A stretch of 64,000 nucleotides of DNA from Pisaster brevispinus (Eukaryota; Echinodermata; Asteroidea; Forcipulatida; Asteriidae): assembly GCA_023634235.1 (NCBI GenBank), contig JAMKCF010000008.1, positions 16,613,558-16,677,557 on the forward strand, given 5' to 3'. Positions 60,395-64,000 of the stretch are shown one piece after another; positions within the stretch are counted from its first letter, which is position 1, and each line of letters opens with the position of its first letter. A program made the position numbers and the translations under genes. The notes under the pieces are model-generated. The model ran no database searches. It had not been told where the DNA came from and saw only the letters and a list, made by a program, of their open reading frames with translations.

Positions 60395-62744
60395 ATTAAT
60401 AAATACAGTACCCCTGTAATGCTCTGGAGATGTCAGCTCATGCAGAGTGTCTACTGCATAAAAAGAAGAAGTATATTAGCCTATTATATGTTTCCTGATA
60501 ACGTCAACATGATGTTTGCACATGTTTCTGATCATTGTTTGCCTGATAACATCACGGTGTGTGTTTCTGACCCAATTATTATTATTATTATTCCGGCTTG
60601 AGAGACGACTAGACCGACTAGCTGTAGGCTTGTCTCTTTCTATCTCATTCTTTCCTCGTATTGGACTCCTCCACGATGGAATAACTCGGTAGTCTTCCTA
60701 CAGGCAGTCAGGCGTGCCCTAAAGTTTCTGCTCTGATGACGGATGTTCCAGTAAGTTTTATGCTCACTTGACTGTTTCCCTGCCAGCAACGCTTGGGATG
60801 TCTTGACGGCTTAATGCGCCTTTCTTATGAATGCTGACCTTTTGTAAAGCTGTGCAGATACGGTGACATTTTTATGGTCTGGGGCAAGTTTTTGTATAAA
60901 CGAGAATAACTTGAACATGTTCCATTTCACCGTCCACGAGTATCGCACTGAGCTTGTGCACAGGTTTAGTGAACGGTTCAGCTAGTAACAAAGCAGCTGG
61001 AACATGACGGAAATTCAAATGTAGCCTTTATGAAAGGTGATGAAAAATATAATTTATGTCATTAAACTTATTTGCCACTTTACGGTCAGGCAGTCCCCAG
61101 ACGGACACAACGTGGTACCATTATGGGCCAAGGAAAAACGTATGTTGATTGCCGTCTTTTTAAAGCATCACCCAGTGACGTAGCTTATTCTTTTCGTGGT
61201 TTTATTTATTAGAGGATGACATATCAGACAAAACTCTCTTCTTCTTTTTTTCTTTTTTACTTTTGCGCCATCTTAAAATCTACAGTGTATGTTTTAAACT
61301 CAGGCAACATTGTTAAACTACCGGGTTTGTAGGTGTCTTGTTTTGTCTTTAGCAGGTACTCAATCTGATTTTGGGGTATCGTATCTTGCAAGCCTGTCTA
61401 CGTTTGTTGGTAACGGTTCAAATCCCACCTGGTACTGAGACTCGCGTGCATTTTGGGTTTCCATATCCAATCTGATTAAATGGCCTTTTTACCCTGTCTA
61501 TTAGACCCTTTCTAGTGCAACGTCACAGCCCCAATGTTTGCCAACCAAAGTTGGAAAACTATGGAAAGCCATAAATGCAAAGCAAAAACATATTATTGTA
61601 GCCAGGGTTTAATATAATATCAATATTTCTAAGTCAAATAACATTTCTTCTTGAAGGTGTCGATCAAAGATATCATTTTTTACAGGAATCAGAGTACGCA
61701 CTACCTTGTGCTCTCAACTTCTTTAGAAAAAGACTGTTTTGGCATAGAACATTTCAAAGATTACCTTTCATGTCACAGGTAGAAACCCACGTGGGACCGA
61801 TTTGAATGATCGACTCAGCCAAGAGTGAATTTTTAACTACACCCCAGGGAAGAAAAACTGCAAGCATTATGTAGATTTACGGCACGAGCTCTGCATGTGA
61901 ATGGGGAGGATTGAGTGCTACGTATCAGTGAAGATACATTTATTACCCAGCCTTAACGGTTGCTTCGTTTTCAATGAATTCACATCAATAAACTGACAAT
62001 ACCGCAAACTAATGCGCCCCTGCCTGCCTACAAGATAACACCGTGACAGGTGAACACATTATCCCGGACTTTATTTTAGTATATGCCTGAGCTGATTGAT
62101 GAAACACCCTTAAGGACATAAAACAAACAGTGTTGAAAATGCACTATTCTCAGATTTGAGTCCATGTTTCTTTAAGTTAAACAATATCATATGGTAGTTT
62201 GTGCAAGCTAGGTGTTGTTAATACACAGCTAGAGTTTAGTCAGCCTTGTAAAATAGCTTTAAAATATTGATTTGTCTAAGGAAATTCACACCTGGTTATT
62301 ATTTTGACACATTGTATCTCTTTAGCTTTTCGGATTCTAAATTATTCGATTCTTAAGTGGATTGGTTTCTTGTCACAATGAAATGAACTTTTTACATTGC
62401 AAAGGAAAGCAGTTTGCATAATTTCTAATTTCTAATTTCTCGTGAAGCTCCATTATTTGTAATCTTAAAATGCTACAACACATCGAACTCTTTTATCTTA
62501 TACTTGGTAAAAATATGTATTAAATCATTTCTTTCACTTTAACTTCGAGCGCTCATTTATACAACAATCGAAAGTACTGAAAAGACAAAATCTGTTCTTT
62601 TCCCACCAAAGGACATCATTACACCAAAGGAGTTTCAGTTCAATGTGGCGTTGGGATTTGGAATGGGTCTGAGCAATGGAATTAAAACGTCAACTACCTA
62701 CCGGAAACTTGTGAAAGAACAACTCAGTGGCATAACTATCAAGT

Positions 62745-62990
62745 CAGGGGTGGGCACACGGGGGGGGGGGGGGCACGGGGGCACGGGGGCACGTGGGGGT
62801 GCCAATCCCATTGATGTCCGAGCCCCCGGTGCCCCCATTTGAAATATGGACTTTGAGATCAAAAATTACCTTTGAGTTTCTTATGTAATATTTTCAGTGG
62901 TTTTTTTTTACACGCAAACAGTGTATCTCCACGGCAGATTATCTTACAAAAATAGTAAATTACATAAATAGAACGCCCAAGAGGGCCTTG
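62745..62990. repeat. Repeat family R6, diverged copy 3
   Basis: GGGCACGGGGGCACGTGGGGG, GCCCCCATTTGAAATATGGA, ACACGCAAACAGTGTATCTC, CACGGCAGATTATCTTACAA and CGCCCAAGAGGGCC follow the order of 53110-53400. It starts with a G-run and sits directly after the exon-like stretch. Confidence 0.6.
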
Positions 62991-63659
62991 TGTAGGAATA
63001 ATGCAAACGAAAACTACAGAAGTGCCCCCGGTCTTCACAAGAAACGGTGCACGCCCTTGCGCCCCGTCCATCAGATGTTATCCTAGTTTCGGCGTTGCAA
63101 CGACCTACTTGTTTTGACCTTCTGTACATTATTTACGGTTTCGTGTGCGTTTCTTGTCCACACAACACCTTATTTGTCGTGTTTGTCCATAGAGTATGCC
63201 GTCTTGTATGTGTTTTGTATTAATATTTAGCATCTGCATCTCGTCTCTCAACAATGTGTTAATGAACAAAAGCCATGGCTTCATCTATCTATTTGTTAAT
63301 TAATTATTGAAATTGCATAATATACTTTTTCCTAGACTTATTTGCTACACGTCACTGTGAAATTGAAGCTCGTATGTCAAACGATTCATTTGAATTCTGT
63401 GAGATGTATGGACGACGATGAAATAAACGTTAATAATCATACTACTAATATTTAACTTCACAAAGCTGTTATTAAGCAAAACATAATGAAAGTTGGAGTT
63501 GGCTGTCAACCACCATGCCCTCTAAAACAGTGCACTTTTATCGTCGTCTTGTCTACAACCCACTTAAGCTTAGCATAATTTTTCGGCGCTTGATGTGCTA
63601 AGCGGTTTTGAACTGAGGCAGTAATTATCACTTCACACTTTATACATAATATATAAATC

Positions 63660-64000
63660 CCCTAGCGGCATTGCTACGGATGTGTACAGCAAACCCACTG
63701 ATACCCACCAGTACCTTCTCTCCAACAGTTGCCACCCTAGTCACTGTAAGAAGGCAATTGCTTACAGTCAGGCCTTGCGCATAACAGATACCCTATACAA
63801 AAGGCGCTCATCGGAACTCAGGAAACACCTTGTTTCTAGAGGTCACAGCGAACGCAGGGTTCAACTTGCCATCAACAAGGCCCTCAGTATACCACGCCAT
63901 ACTCTTCTGGCCAACACGGGGTCCAGAAAAGTCCCGACCAAAAGAGTTGCCCTGGTCACCACCTACCACCCTAAACTACCCAAACTCTCCTCAATCCTCA
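63660..64000 (+). mobile_element. Penelope-like retroelement, 5'-truncated, runs off right edge
   Basis: An open frame from about 63660 to the window end reads GIATDVYSKPTDTHQYLL, then SCHPSHCKKAIAYSQALRI, then LRKHLVSRGHSERRVQLAI and VTTYHPKLPKLSSIL. The V-Y-x-K-P-T-D-T-H-Q-Y-L signature, followed by SCHP and PYSQALRI-like blocks, is typical of the reverse-transcriptase thumb side of Penelope-like elements. The catalytic palm motifs upstream are absent in this frame, so the 5' part is missing or lies elsewhere. The remaining 3' part, including any GIY-YIG endonuclease, would be beyond the edge. Confidence 0.85.

Larger units (their letters stand above)
56799..63660. other. Intergenic DNA, right part
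   Basis: No gene could be recognised. It holds a TATA-like motif (57625-57636), two TTTC microsatellites, a short hairpin, an R6 relative and one exon-like open stretch at about 62550-62748 (reads KDIITPKEFQFNVALGF, then GMGLSNGIKTSTTYRKL) whose protein family I do not recognise and whose splice sites are weak. The rest shows nothing. Confidence 0.55.

Overview
The window is nuclear DNA from an animal. It is AT-rich, with short coding exons, GT-AG introns of roughly 0.15 to 8.2 kb, tRNA-derived SINEs, many terminal-inverted-repeat MITEs and several minisatellites. The three genes found match invertebrate deuterostome orthologues. Interspersed families, such as the element at 49.0-49.2 kb, together with TTAGGG-type tracts and a Penelope-like element at the right edge, suggest a marine deuterostome, most likely an echinoderm. 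That placement is inference; no species can be named from sequence alone.

Three protein genes can be reconstructed exon by exon with consistent reading phase. (1) AKTIP (Fused toes/FTS), + strand, enters from the left edge: six coding exons at 1488-6004, 289 visible residues, missing only the extreme N-terminus. (2) A UPF0598 / C8orf82 homologue, - strand, 16410 to 14160: three exons, 222 residues, with a mitochondrial-type leader. (3) KATNB1 (katanin p80), + strand, 17191-45743: sixteen coding exons, 678 residues, complete, including a 28-nt initiator exon. AKTIP and UPF0598 are tail to tail across an 8.2-kb repeat-filled interval. UPF0598 and KATNB1 are head to head, with 780 bp between their start codons, which implies a shared promoter region.

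The rest is introns and intergenic DNA full of mobile and tandem repeats. Highlights are: a 10-bp tandem array built on the palindrome CAATTG (7101-7200); a SINE split by a MITE (10443-10932); a 0.7-kb palindrome-rich MITE just inside KATNB1 intron 1; paired near-perfect hairpins (18119-18238); a 58-bp higher-order minisatellite (33130-33622); and interstitial TTAGGG-like DNA (28913-29042).

Downstream of KATNB1 (45744-64000) no complete gene is visible. This stretch holds a C-rich minisatellite (about 51 kb), a recent direct tandem duplication of about 2.3 kb (52182-54536 and 54537-56798), two TTTC microsatellites near 60 kb, and a 5'-truncated Penelope-like retroelement running off the right edge.

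The genes are housekeeping and cytoskeletal: AKTIP in vesicle transport on dynein adaptors, KATNB1 in microtubule severing, and UPF0598 as a putative mitochondrial protein. They form no obvious pathway or operon-like system. I found no convincing new multi-gene system. The unusual material is in the repeats.
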